Shown here in pieces: positions 1 through 6,131 of a stretch of 9,882 nt of DNA. Positions within the stretch are counted from its first letter, which is position 1. Each line of letters starts with the position of its first letter. Position numbers and translations under genes: made by a program. Below the pieces are notes generated by a model. That model searched no databases, had not been told where the DNA came from, and was given only the letters and a program-made list of their open reading frames with translations. The DNA is from an uncultured Erysipelotrichales bacterium. Lineage in GTDB: Bacteria; Bacillota_I; Bacilli_A; Erysipelotrichales; Coprobacillaceae. The stretch spans positions 6,437-16,318 of the forward strand of contig CAJUJC010000042.1 in assembly GCA_910586805.1 (NCBI GenBank). Direction: 5' to 3'.

Positions 1-975
1 GAAGTTTTTAAATTAATGAATGAGGGTTTTGTTTTATTAGATGAAAAGAACAAAGTATTGAGCATTAATAAAAAAGCAATGACAATTTTAGGTCATATAG
101 AAGCTGGATCATCTTTCATAGATGCTTTAGACTATCCTCAATTAATTCAAGCTATAAATAATCATGTTTATCAACAGGTTGTTGAAATGAAGATGAATCA
201 TAACATTTATTTTTGTTATATTTCTAAGATGAAGTTGGGTACATCATTATTGTTTGTAGATATGACTGCAAGTAAAAAGGCTGAGAAAATAAGAAGTGAA
301 TTTTTTTCTAATGTCTCTCATGAATTAAAAACACCTATGACATCTATTAAGGGATATAGTGATTTATTGGCACAAGGATATGTTCAGGAAGAAAAACAAA
401 AATTATATATGATTAATAAAATTCAAGATGAGGTTAATAATATGTCTACACTTATTAATGATATATTGATGTTATCAAGACTTGAAAATATGGATATAGA
501 AGTTGAAATGTCACATTTGAAAATAAAACCAATTGTTGAAGAAGTATTGGAAAGTTATGAGGTTGAAATGATGCAACATCATATTCATGTTGATTGTCAT
601 TTTAATGATATTGTTTTTGTTGGAAATTACCAACAAATCTTGACATTATTTAATAATTTGATTGGAAATGCAGTTAAATACAATAAAGAGTATGGTGCAG
701 TTTTTATAAATGTCATAGAAGAAAAGAAAGCAATTAAGATTGTTGTAGAAGATACAGGGATTGGTATACCAATAGCTGATCAGCCACGTATTTTTGAAAG
801 ATTTTATCGTGTCGATAAAGGAAGAAGTCGTCAAAGAGGAGGAACAGGTTTAGGATTGGCTATTGTCAAACATATTGTCATGTATTATAAAGGAACAATT
901 CGTTTAGAAAGCGAACTTGATAAAGGAACAAGTATTGAAATTGTTTTACCACAACAATCTATGAAAAATGATTAA
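1..975 (+). CDS. Sensor histidine kinase, 5'-truncated by the window edge (PhoR/PnpS-like)
   Basis: Membrane-associated two-component kinase that autophosphorylates a His and passes the phosphate to a response regulator, presumably encoded upstream outside the window. The frame is open to base 1, and the residues before the first Met (EVFKL) continue a PAS-like segment (MNEGFVLLDE..VLSINKKA), so the Met at 16 is internal, not the start. Numbering codons from base 1, the H-box NVSHELKTP has phospho-acceptor H107. The N-box NLIGNAVKYN has N223. The G1 box DTGIGIP starts at D251, followed by the F-box IFERFYR and the G2 box GTGLGL near codon 281. The order PAS, HisKA, HATPase_c and a C-terminus right after the last ATPase strand match the PhoR-type class. 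Any extracellular sensor and membrane segments lie outside the window, so the signal cannot be assigned. Class assignment is sure; the specific system is not. Confidence 0.95.
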   Translation, partial: EVFKLMNEGFVLLDEKNKVLSINKKAMTILGHIEAGSSFIDALDYPQLIQAINNHVYQQVVEMKMNHNIYFCYISKMKLGTSLLFVDMTASKKAEKIRSEFFSNVSHELKTPMTSIKGYSDLLAQGYVQEEKQKLYMINKIQDEVNNMSTLINDILMLSRLENMDIEVEMSHLKIKPIVEEVLESYEVEMMQHHIHVDCHFNDIVFVGNYQQILTLFNNLIGNAVKYNKEYGAVFINVIEEKKAIKIVVEDTGIGIPIADQPRIFERFYRVDKGRSRQRGGTGLGLAIVKHIVMYYKGTIRLESELDKGTSIEIVLPQQSMKND

Positions 976-989
976 AACTAAGATGGTAT

Positions 990-1047
990 GATTCCTCTAA
1001 TGTAGATAACTAAAATAAAGTTGTTTATGTAAGGAGGAATCTTTTTT
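990..1047 (+). terminator. Possible terminator, or SD-sequestering hairpin, after the kinase gene
   Basis: GATTCCTC at 990-997 is perfectly complementary to GAGGAATC at 1034-1041, and six T follow at 1042-1047. The loop is long (36 nt), which is unusual for an intrinsic terminator. The right arm also contains the SD AAGGAGGA of the transposase-like remnant starting at 1049. The hairpin could therefore mask that ribosome site in read-through transcripts rather than end transcription. Confidence 0.35.
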
Positions 1048-1131
1048 GATGGAACAAAAAAGTAAATATTTAGTAAAGAAAAAGTATAAACTGTTTTAGA
1101 TTATAAAAATGGAACAAGAAGAAAATTATAA
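1001..1131 (+). pseudogene. Degraded start of an IS3-type transposase OrfA (remnant)
   Basis: A strong SD (AAGGAGGA, 1031-1038) precedes ATG 1049, which opens MEQKSKYLVKKKYK and then hits TAG at 1097. Shifting by one base at about 1090 restores a plausible continuation, TVLDYKNGTRRKL, which ends at TAA 1129-1131. The combined pattern (basic N-terminus, then K-Y-K-x-V-L-D-Y-x-N-G) resembles the first helix region of IS3-family OrfA helix-turn-helix proteins as I know them. The TGTAGATAACT at 1001 and the AGTTGTTTAT at about 1019-1028 could be an IS left end. Seen: the SD, the start, the frameshift and the stops. Inferred: the family. No right end or OrfB is present, so this is at most a relic of about 130 bases. 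A chance ORF with a good SD is the alternative. Confidence 0.4.
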
Positions 1132-1134
1132 ATA

Positions 1135-1165
1135 GTGTATTTTTCTTTATATACACATTTTTTTT
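1135..1165 (+). terminator. Weak intrinsic terminator before the oxidoreductase gene
   Basis: GTGTAT (1135-1140) pairs with ATACAC (1151-1156) across a 10-nt loop. One A and then eight T (1158-1165) follow. The stem is short with only two G-C pairs, but the U-tract is strong. It would separate upstream transcription from the oxidoreductase gene. Confidence 0.4.
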
Positions 1166-1193
1166 GTTTAAAATTCAATATTTTGTGCATACT
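1164..1193 (+). promoter_or_regulatory. Candidate promoter for the Rieske oxidoreductase gene
   Basis: TTGTTT (1164-1169) and CATACT (1188-1193) are separated by 18 nt. A TG lies just upstream of the -10-like hexamer. Transcription would begin near 1200, almost at the SD, leaving a leader of only about 10 nt, which lowers confidence. Confidence 0.28.
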
Positions 1194-1209
1194 TTGATAG
1201 GTGATAATA

Positions 1210-2571
1210 ATGAATCAATCCTATTGGCAAAAAACAACGAGAAAGAAAAGAGAAAAAAAAGTAACTGAAGATATACTCACTGATATTGTGATTATTGGTG
1301 GTGGACTGAGTGGTGTAGCTCTTGCTTATTATTTAAAAGATAGTCAATATCGTGTAATTGTGGTAGAGAAGGATGAAATTGGAGCTCATACAAGTGGACA
1401 TACAACTGCTAAAATAACAACTTTACATAGTCTACTTTATCAAGAAATTACAAATCATTATGATATACATCAAGCATATTTATACTATCAATCTAATCAA
1501 AAAGCATTGGAAGACATCCAATATATAATAAAGAAAGAAAATATAGATTGTGATTTTCAAAAAAATACATCATACATTTATACTGATGATCCTCAATATG
1601 TAAAAGATATAAATGAACAAAAGCATATTTTTCATCAGTTACGAGTTCCTTTTGTAGAAGCAAGAAATCACTTGGCTTCACTAGGATTAGAGAATCAAGC
1701 TATTTTCCATCCATTAAAATATCTCTTTGCATTAATGAAAGTATGTCAAGAATCAGGGGTAGAATTTTATGAGCATAGCCAAGTAACACATATTGAAAGA
1801 AAAGATAATTCATTTTTGTTGAAAGTTAATAATCATACAATAGAATGTCAATATCTGATTCATGCAACAAGATACCCTTTTATTTATAAAGGAATGTATT
1901 TTATGAAAATGTTCCAACAAAGAGAGTTTGTAGATTATAAAGATATTCCAGATAGCCAAGATAGTTATTTATGTATTGATACACCAATAAGTCAACGACC
2001 AGTTGGCAATGGTATGTTAAAGATTGATAGAGAGGCTAAGGATTGGTATGCTCAAGATACCATTCCATTACGTGGTATTCCATACATTGGAAAATTAAAT
2101 AAATATGATAATGAGTTTGTTATTTATGGTTTTCAAAAATGGGGTATGACTTTATCTCATGTCGCAGGAAGGTTAATTGCTGATTTGATATTAGAACAGG
2201 ATAATCCTTACGAAGAATTATATTCTTGTCATTATTTTTCAATGTCAAGTGCTAAACAATATACTCAACACATGGTGAAAAACATTAAAAGAGGATATTG
2301 GGACCAAAGATTTACAACAAAAACAATAGACGATTTAGATAAAAAAGAAGGGGCAGTTGTCAAAGTCAATGGACATTTAAAAGCCATTTATAAAGATATA
2401 AATGGAGAAATACATACTATGTCACCTTATTGCCCACATTTAAAGTGTTTAATTACTTTTGATAAAAAAAGCCAAACTTGGTTATGTCCATGTCATCAAT
2501 CTGTTTATGATGCTTATGGAAAATTATTACAAGGACCTAGTCTTTACTCACTAGAAAAGAAGGATAACTAA
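1210..2571 (+). CDS. FAD-dependent oxidoreductase with C-terminal Rieske [2Fe-2S] domain (YhfW-like)
   Basis: Predicted cytoplasmic flavoprotein of the DAO fold with a fused Rieske electron-transfer domain. The architecture is that of Bacillus YhfW-type proteins, whose substrate is not established. I choose ATG 1210 (453 aa) over the in-frame GTG 1201 because AGGTGA at 1199-1204 sits 5 nt before the ATG and would overlap the GTG. N-terminal Rossmann motif: DIVIIGGGLSG, glycines at about 30-35, with acidic E53 ending the second strand (VIVVEKD) to bind the FAD ribose. A SGHTTAKIT segment typical of this family follows. The C-terminus has the complete Rieske signature: C408-P-H410-LK-C413, 15 residues after H410, then C426-P-C428-H429. 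C408/H410/C426/H429 are the cluster ligands. C413/C428 match the disulfide pair of high-potential Rieske centres. No signal peptide or transmembrane segment is visible. The gene stands alone, so the partner is unknown. Length is somewhat shorter than the roughly 500 aa I expect for YhfW. Confidence 0.9.
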   Translation: MNQSYWQKTTRKKREKKVTEDILTDIVIIGGGLSGVALAYYLKDSQYRVIVVEKDEIGAHTSGHTTAKITTLHSLLYQEITNHYDIHQAYLYYQSNQKALEDIQYIIKKENIDCDFQKNTSYIYTDDPQYVKDINEQKHIFHQLRVPFVEARNHLASLGLENQAIFHPLKYLFALMKVCQESGVEFYEHSQVTHIERKDNSFLLKVNNHTIECQYLIHATRYPFIYKGMYFMKMFQQREFVDYKDIPDSQDSYLCIDTPISQRPVGNGMLKIDREAKDWYAQDTIPLRGIPYIGKLNKYDNEFVIYGFQKWGMTLSHVAGRLIADLILEQDNPYEELYSCHYFSMSSAKQYTQHMVKNIKRGYWDQRFTTKTIDDLDKKEGAVVKVNGHLKAIYKDINGEIHTMSPYCPHLKCLITFDKKSQTWLCPCHQSVYDAYGKLLQGPSLYSLEKKDN

Positions 2572-2955
2572 AATTTTTATTATAAATATATAGATATTTA
2601 AAAAATATAACTCAAATTTCTGTTAAAATGTTTTTCTTAATCAATTTAATATAAATTTGAACTTTAATAGGCTCTTATTTTTCTGGAAATAGTTTTGATG
2701 AACGTGTGAAGCTATAGGTTATATGGAGAAATGTTGATATATAATGAGTATGATTTTTTAACTGTTATTATATCAGTATATATAATATAAATTATTAATG
2801 AGATTTACTAGTTTCATATAAAGATGGAATTATTTTTTAGAGAAGTAACAATTTCAATAAATTTTGATAGCTATATTGTCCAATTTAAAGAAGAAGCAAT
2901 TAAGGAATTGGTCAATTTTATAGGTATAAATTTTGCTTTTCGAAAATAAAAAGAA

Positions 2956-2975
2956 GATTCTAATTTTATAGAATC
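2956..2975. repeat. Perfect 7-bp hairpin just upstream of an SD
   Basis: GATTCTA (2956-2962) and TAGAATC (2969-2975) are perfect inverted repeats with a 6-nt loop. On the plus strand no U-tract follows. On the minus strand the sequence continues TTCTTTTTATTTT, so it could terminate minus-strand transcription, although no minus-strand gene is visible to its right. It ends about 5 nt before the AAAGGGGG of the start-stop frame at 2991. Confidence 0.4.
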
Positions 2976-2990
2976 CAAAGGGGGATGATA

Positions 2991-3074
2991 ATGTAAATAA
3001 CTATAATTAATGGTGATTTATATATAAGTGAACATTATTCAAAAGTTTTGTTTTATCATTCAATAAGTATTTAA
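2991..3074 (+). pseudogene. Broken small frame: strong SD, ATG followed at once by TAA, then 25 open codons to a terminator
   Basis: AAAGGGGG (2978-2985) precedes ATG 2991 at normal spacing, but codon 2 is TAA. In the same frame the sequence stays open for 25 more codons (ITIINGDLYISEHYSKVL..) to TAA at 3072-3074, which overlaps the left arm of the terminator at 3073. A ribosome site, frame and terminator aligned like this suggest a small gene inactivated by a nonsense change, or a start-stop regulatory element. No homology is recognised. The short open stretch could be chance in DNA this AT-rich. Confidence 0.22.
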
Positions 3075-3098
3075 AAAGCTCAAAAGAGCTTTTTCTTT
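3073..3098 (+). terminator. Rho-independent terminator
   Basis: AAAAAGCTC (3073-3081) pairs perfectly with GAGCTTTTT (3086-3094) around an AAAA loop, followed by CTTT. The A-tract on the left arm makes it potentially active in both directions. No intact gene lies immediately upstream, so it marks a lost or very small transcription unit ending here. Confidence 0.8.
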
Positions 3099-3417
3099 GT
3101 GTAAAATTCATTTTATAAAAGGCCAAATTGTAAAATTTGAAAATAATACTAGATTAAATCTATTTATAAAGGTAGATACAATAGAATATTTTTAATAAGA
3201 TATTTGTTTTAAAATATTGGGTTATTAAAATTTTAATTTATATATAAGACAATTTTAATAAAAAACTCTATCAGACAATATAATTATACCATATTATTCC
3301 CACTAATTATAGACTTTATTTTTTTGAATAACTATGAAATAATTAAATTAAGAAAGGGATGTGATTGAAATGGGGCTGTTAAATAATTAATAAATTCTAT
3401 TGAGAGGAGAAAAAAAT

Positions 3418-4104
3418 ATGAAAAAAATTATATTTACATTTTTAACTTTATGTTTAATTATTAGTTTTGGTTTTGTAAAAGCAGTAAATGCTTATGATGG
3501 ATATAAATTAATTGAAGTAAATTTAGATAATGAAATTAAGACTGACCAATCATTTCAGGATTTGGCTGAAGAATTAGATATGGAAGCAAGAACTTTTATT
3601 ACAAAAGAAGATAAAAATGTTTATTTGATTCCAACGTTCAGAAAAACAAATGAGTTTATGGCTAAAGATAATGTTGTAGAAACAACTACATACCTTATTC
3701 CAAAGATGTATGCTCAAACATATACTGGGAGCAAAAAAGGAAATATTGATATTGTTGCATCTGCAGCTGAGATTAATATAACAATCTATTATGAGACTTA
3801 TACAGATTCTGGAGGATTTGAGTATGGAAAACTTACTAAAGCAATAGGGTCAGTTTCTGGTTATAATTCTGGTTTCAAATTTGCGTCTGCTGAGATAACA
3901 CTAGGTTCTGTAGGTTTAAACTATCCAAATCAAAGAAAGGTATATTCAACTACAAGTGACAAATGGGCATATTCAGCACCGTCTAGTTGGCAATATAATC
4001 TTATGGGCAATGGATTTTGTGTAATAGGTTCAAGAGCTGATGTAAAAATAACGAGAGACGGTGTTAAAATGTATACTGGTAGTTTAAATGTAAATATTGG
4101 TTGA
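3418..4104 (+). CDS. Secreted beta-rich protein of unknown function
   Basis: Predicted 228-aa exported protein. ATG 3418 is chosen over the upstream TTG 3400 because AGGAG (3405-3409) lies 8 nt before it and the signal peptide then begins MKKIIF. Residues 2-3 are basic, residues 4-20 form a hydrophobic core, and VNA at 23-25 is a type I signal peptidase site, giving a mature form starting near Y26. There is no sortase motif, anchor helix or recognised catalytic motif. The mature protein has an acidic, charged first third. A Ser/Gly/Tyr/Thr-rich C-terminal half with alternating beta-like segments (NINITIYYETYTDSGG.., YNSGFKFASAEITLGSVG) follows, and a Trp pair near SDKWAYSAPSSWQYN. Only one Cys lies in the mature part, so no disulfide is expected. 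It sits 12 nt before a lipoprotein gene and is probably co-transcribed with it. Family not recognised; a secreted domain of unknown function, a bacteriocin-like effector or a surface protein are all possible. Confidence 0.8.
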   Translation: MKKIIFTFLTLCLIISFGFVKAVNAYDGYKLIEVNLDNEIKTDQSFQDLAEELDMEARTFITKEDKNVYLIPTFRKTNEFMAKDNVVETTTYLIPKMYAQTYTGSKKGNIDIVASAAEINITIYYETYTDSGGFEYGKLTKAIGSVSGYNSGFKFASAEITLGSVGLNYPNQRKVYSTTSDKWAYSAPSSWQYNLMGNGFCVIGSRADVKITRDGVKMYTGSLNVNIG

Positions 4105-4116
4105 TATGGTGTAACT

Positions 4117-4656
4117 ATGAGAATGAAAAAAATACTAATAATTATTTTGTCTATTATGTTATTTGGATGCCAATCTTTGGATAAAAGTTCTAAAATTTCT
4201 AAATCATTAGAAAAAGAAAATGGCTTTGAATATGAAATTAATTTAAATGATTCATATAAATATTTAAATCTTAAATTATATTCTTTTCATCAAAAAGGAA
4301 AATGGGAAATTGTATTTAATAGAAATTTTCAGTTAGATAGCGATAAAATAAATATAGATATAAATAATCTCACAGATGATTATTTTCAAATTGATGTTCA
4401 TAGTGGAAATTTTTCTCAAAATGAAGATTTACATATAAAAAATATCTACGATGAAGAATTAGGTAATGTTATTTATTTGTTGGCTAAAGAACAAGAGATT
4501 GATGTAGTTAATTCATTTGGGCTATGGGCATATTATTATGATTATGGAAATGATAATCAAAAAGATTTGAGTTTTAATGATTTGTCTGATTCACAAAATA
4601 TAGTTCTAGGAGATAATGATGCATATTTTATTTTAACAGCTCAACTCATATATTAA
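4117..4656 (+). CDS. Small lipoprotein of unknown function
   Basis: 179 aa. MRMKKILIIILSIMLFGCQS has a basic start, a hydrophobic stretch and a lipobox-like LFGC with lipid-anchored C18. The mature protein would sit on the outer face of the cytoplasmic membrane. The start could be ATG 4117 or ATG 4123, because only a weak GGTG precedes them; translational coupling to the gene ending 12 nt upstream is likely. The mature part is acidic and rich in Asn, Asp, Tyr and Ile, with no motif I recognise. It ends at TAA shortly before a strong terminator. Pairing of a secreted protein with a membrane-anchored lipoprotein suggests partner or immunity functions, but that is inference from position only. 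The gene is visibly more AT-rich and uses ATA codons more freely than the operon at 6132-9288. Confidence 0.75.
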   Translation: MRMKKILIIILSIMLFGCQSLDKSSKISKSLEKENGFEYEINLNDSYKYLNLKLYSFHQKGKWEIVFNRNFQLDSDKINIDINNLTDDYFQIDVHSGNFSQNEDLHIKNIYDEELGNVIYLLAKEQEIDVVNSFGLWAYYYDYGNDNQKDLSFNDLSDSQNIVLGDNDAYFILTAQLIY

Positions 4657-4682
4657 TCAGGTACTATATTGTTATATAAAAG

Positions 4683-4718
4683 AAAGGTTCAATTCAAATA
4701 ATAGAATTGAGCCTTTTT
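4683..4718. terminator. Strong bidirectional terminator between convergent genes
   Basis: AAAGGTTCAATTC (4683-4695) pairs with GAATTGAGCCTTT (4704-4716) through 13 positions with one T-G wobble, and an 8-nt loop. The T-run reaches 4718 on the plus strand. Read on the minus strand the stem is followed by CTTTTATATA, so it also serves the convergent transporter gene ending at 4751. Confidence 0.88.
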
Positions 4719-4750
4719 AAAAAGTTATTTAAATTAAAAAGAAACTGAAA

Positions 4751-5929
4751 TTAATCAGTTCCTAAGAGTTTAGCATCTGCTTCATCAAAACGCTTTGTAT
4801 ATAAAATCATAACAACTGCAATAGTTACAATAATAGCACTAATTAAGAAAATATTAAAAGAACCAAAATATTGATAAACACTACCAAAAATATATCCATA
4901 AATAGCTTTAGCAATACTCATTGAAGCATTTAATAAAGTCACAGCAGTTCCAAATACAGCTGGATTTACTGAATCTTGAATATATGCAAGACTAGCAACT
5001 GTTGAACAAGCAACCCCAAAACAATGCACAAAACTAATTGCTAAAAAAGCATAAGAATTAGGAATAAAAGCATATGTATATAAACGGATTGCTGTTAATA
5101 TAGTGGCAAATAAATAGAATTTTTTATATCCCATTTTTCTAATTACTTGAGAAGCTACCATAAGGAATAAAAATTCAGGCAAAACTTGAATAAATGTTAA
5201 CCAACTAATTAAAGAGTTATTTCCTTTTAATGTTGTAATTAAATGATTTCCTGCAAAAGCACCTGAGCTGTCAACAACAATTTGTGTTAACATAACCAAT
5301 AACAATATAAATATAAAATTTTTATTTTTCAACAAGGCTTTAAAATTCTCTTTTTGAGGTTTTTCTTTTTCCTCTTCTTCACTTGCTTTAGGGAAAGATA
5401 AACAAATCATTATTCCTATTCCAAGTAATAAAATATAACTTGTGAATAATGGACCATCTAAACCATATAAATCAGCTAAAAAACCAACAGCCATACTCCC
5501 TAACATATATCCTAAAGAACCCATGCCACGAATAGAACCATAATTTCCACCAATCTTTTTCGTATAGTTCATAGATATTGTATCAGCCATAGGCATAGTA
5601 CCCAATCTTGCAACTTCTAATAATAGTGCAAATATAATGCAACCAAGATAAACAGTTTGTTTAGAATAAAAATAAAGAACAACGATTGAAGAAGCCAAAG
5701 AAATTAATAACATTAAATTGTATTTTCTTGTTTTATCCCCAATAACTCCCCAAATAGGAATAACACAAACACCAATCATTAAAGAAATAGCAGTAATCAA
5801 ACCAATTTGTGATCCATTTAATCCAATGCTATTTTCTAAATAAACATTAATATAAGGAGTGAAACAACCAACTGCCCCAAGTAAAACAAAATAAAAAACC
5901 TGAAATTTTAAAATATTCTTATCCCTCAT
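4751..5929 (-). CDS. Major facilitator superfamily transporter (MFS_1-like/PPP-type)
   Basis: 392-aa integral membrane protein with about twelve hydrophobic helices. ATG 5929 is chosen because GGAGGA (5941-5936 on the minus strand) lies 6 nt before it; an in-frame TTG at 5935 would abut the SD. It has the short motif-A-like loop GDKTR (residues 64-68) after TM2. The YGSIRGMGSLGYMLGS segment at TM4-TM5 is typical of the nucleoside/phenylpropionate-type MFS_1-like group. A charged central loop (about 179-203, with E4KEKPQKE) links the two six-helix halves. Substrate cannot be read from sequence. It is divergent from the ATP-grasp operon, sharing a roughly 200-bp promoter region, so a role in moving that pathway's substrate or product is possible but unproven. 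Family confident, substrate unknown. Confidence 0.9.
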   Translation of the reverse strand: MRDKNILKFQVFYFVLLGAVGCFTPYINVYLENSIGLNGSQIGLITAISLMIGVCVIPIWGVIGDKTRKYNLMLLISLASSIVVLYFYSKQTVYLGCIIFALLLEVARLGTMPMADTISMNYTKKIGGNYGSIRGMGSLGYMLGSMAVGFLADLYGLDGPLFTSYILLLGIGIMICLSFPKASEEEEKEKPQKENFKALLKNKNFIFILLLVMLTQIVVDSSGAFAGNHLITTLKGNNSLISWLTFIQVLPEFLFLMVASQVIRKMGYKKFYLFATILTAIRLYTYAFIPNSYAFLAISFVHCFGVACSTVASLAYIQDSVNPAVFGTAVTLLNASMSIAKAIYGYIFGSVYQYFGSFNIFLISAIIVTIAVVMILYTKRFDEADAKLLGTD

Positions 5930-5952
5930 ATGCAATCCTCCATAGTAAAATA

Positions 5953-5961
5953 ATCATACCA
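5953..5961 (-). promoter_or_regulatory. Extended -10 promoter element for the transporter gene
   Basis: Read on the minus strand, TGGTATGAT is an extended -10 (TGnTATGAT), about 18 nt upstream of the SD-start region. No good -35 is seen at 17-18 nt, which extended -10 promoters tolerate. The predicted leader is very short. Confidence 0.4.
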
Positions 5962-6074
5962 AATTTTTATTTATTGAGATAAAATATTTCATATTTAGAA
6001 AAAAATTATAAAAATACGGAAGAATAGAAATAAATATATAAATTTGTTTAAAAAAGACAAAAAAATACTCTATT

Positions 6075-6108
6075 TTTTGATTATATATGATATGATATAT
6101 ACTATAAT
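6075..6108 (+). promoter_or_regulatory. Candidate promoter of the ATP-grasp/esterase operon
   Basis: The TTTTGATT region (6075-6082) could supply a -35, and TATACT (6098-6103) or TATAAT (6103-6108) a -10. Spacing is 17 nt for TTTTGA/TATACT and 20 nt for TTGATT/TATAAT, so the exact pair is unclear. A short TTGAT/ATCAA inverted repeat (6077-6081 and 6114-6118) brackets it. The SD AAGGGGG (6117-6123) follows, 8 nt before ATG 6132. Confidence 0.42.
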
Positions 6109-6131
6109 AATTTATCAAGGGGGAATTGTAG

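Larger units (their letters stand above)
2572..3417. other. Long AT-rich intergenic region with small or decayed reading frames
   Basis: About 850 bases with no convincing full gene. What can be seen: a spaced inverted repeat TCAAATTT/AAATTTGA (2612-2619 and 2653-2660) with no T-tract; a 19-codon ORF (2731-2790) with a poorly placed GGAG; a 41-codon ORF (2824-2949) without a good SD; a hairpin at 2956-2975; a strong SD followed by ATG-TAA at 2991; a terminator at 3073-3098; and a 32-codon open stretch (3097-3195) with no usable start. A 7-bp direct repeat AGACAAT lies at 3247-3253 and 3273-3279, 26 bases apart, and a TATAAT lies at 3279-3284. A six-codon ATG frame (3370-3390, preceded by AAAGGG) sits just upstream of the secreted-protein gene. 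The mix looks like eroded genes or a small-RNA/small-peptide region. I cannot identify any source gene. Confidence 0.5.

Noticed and set aside
646..834. Minus-strand 62-codon ORF inside the histidine kinase gene
   Set aside because: Lies fully antisense to the conserved ATPase domain, has Cys/Phe/Tyr/Asn-rich low-complexity composition, and no SD.
1201..1209. GTG 1201 as start of the oxidoreductase gene
   Set aside because: It overlaps the likely SD AGGTGA; ATG 1210 is correctly spaced from it.
1493..1681. Minus-strand 62-codon ORF inside the oxidoreductase gene
   Set aside because: Antisense shadow of a well-supported flavoprotein, with no SD or motif.
2612..2660. Inverted repeat TCAAATTT/AAATTTGA after the oxidoreductase gene as a terminator
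   Set aside because: A 33-nt loop, all-weak stem and no T-tract; not a credible terminator.
2824..2949. 41-codon ORF in the long intergenic region
   Set aside because: No proper SD and no recognisable similarity; open frames of this size are expected by chance here. Noted only within the region description.
3097..3195. 32-codon open stretch with coding-like residues (KGQIVKFENNTRLNLF)
   Set aside because: Begins inside the terminator tail without ATG or SD; at most a gene relic.
3400..3417. TTG 3400 as start of the secreted protein
   Set aside because: It would place the SD inside the coding region and put extra charged residues (MRGEKN) before a textbook signal peptide starting at ATG 3418.
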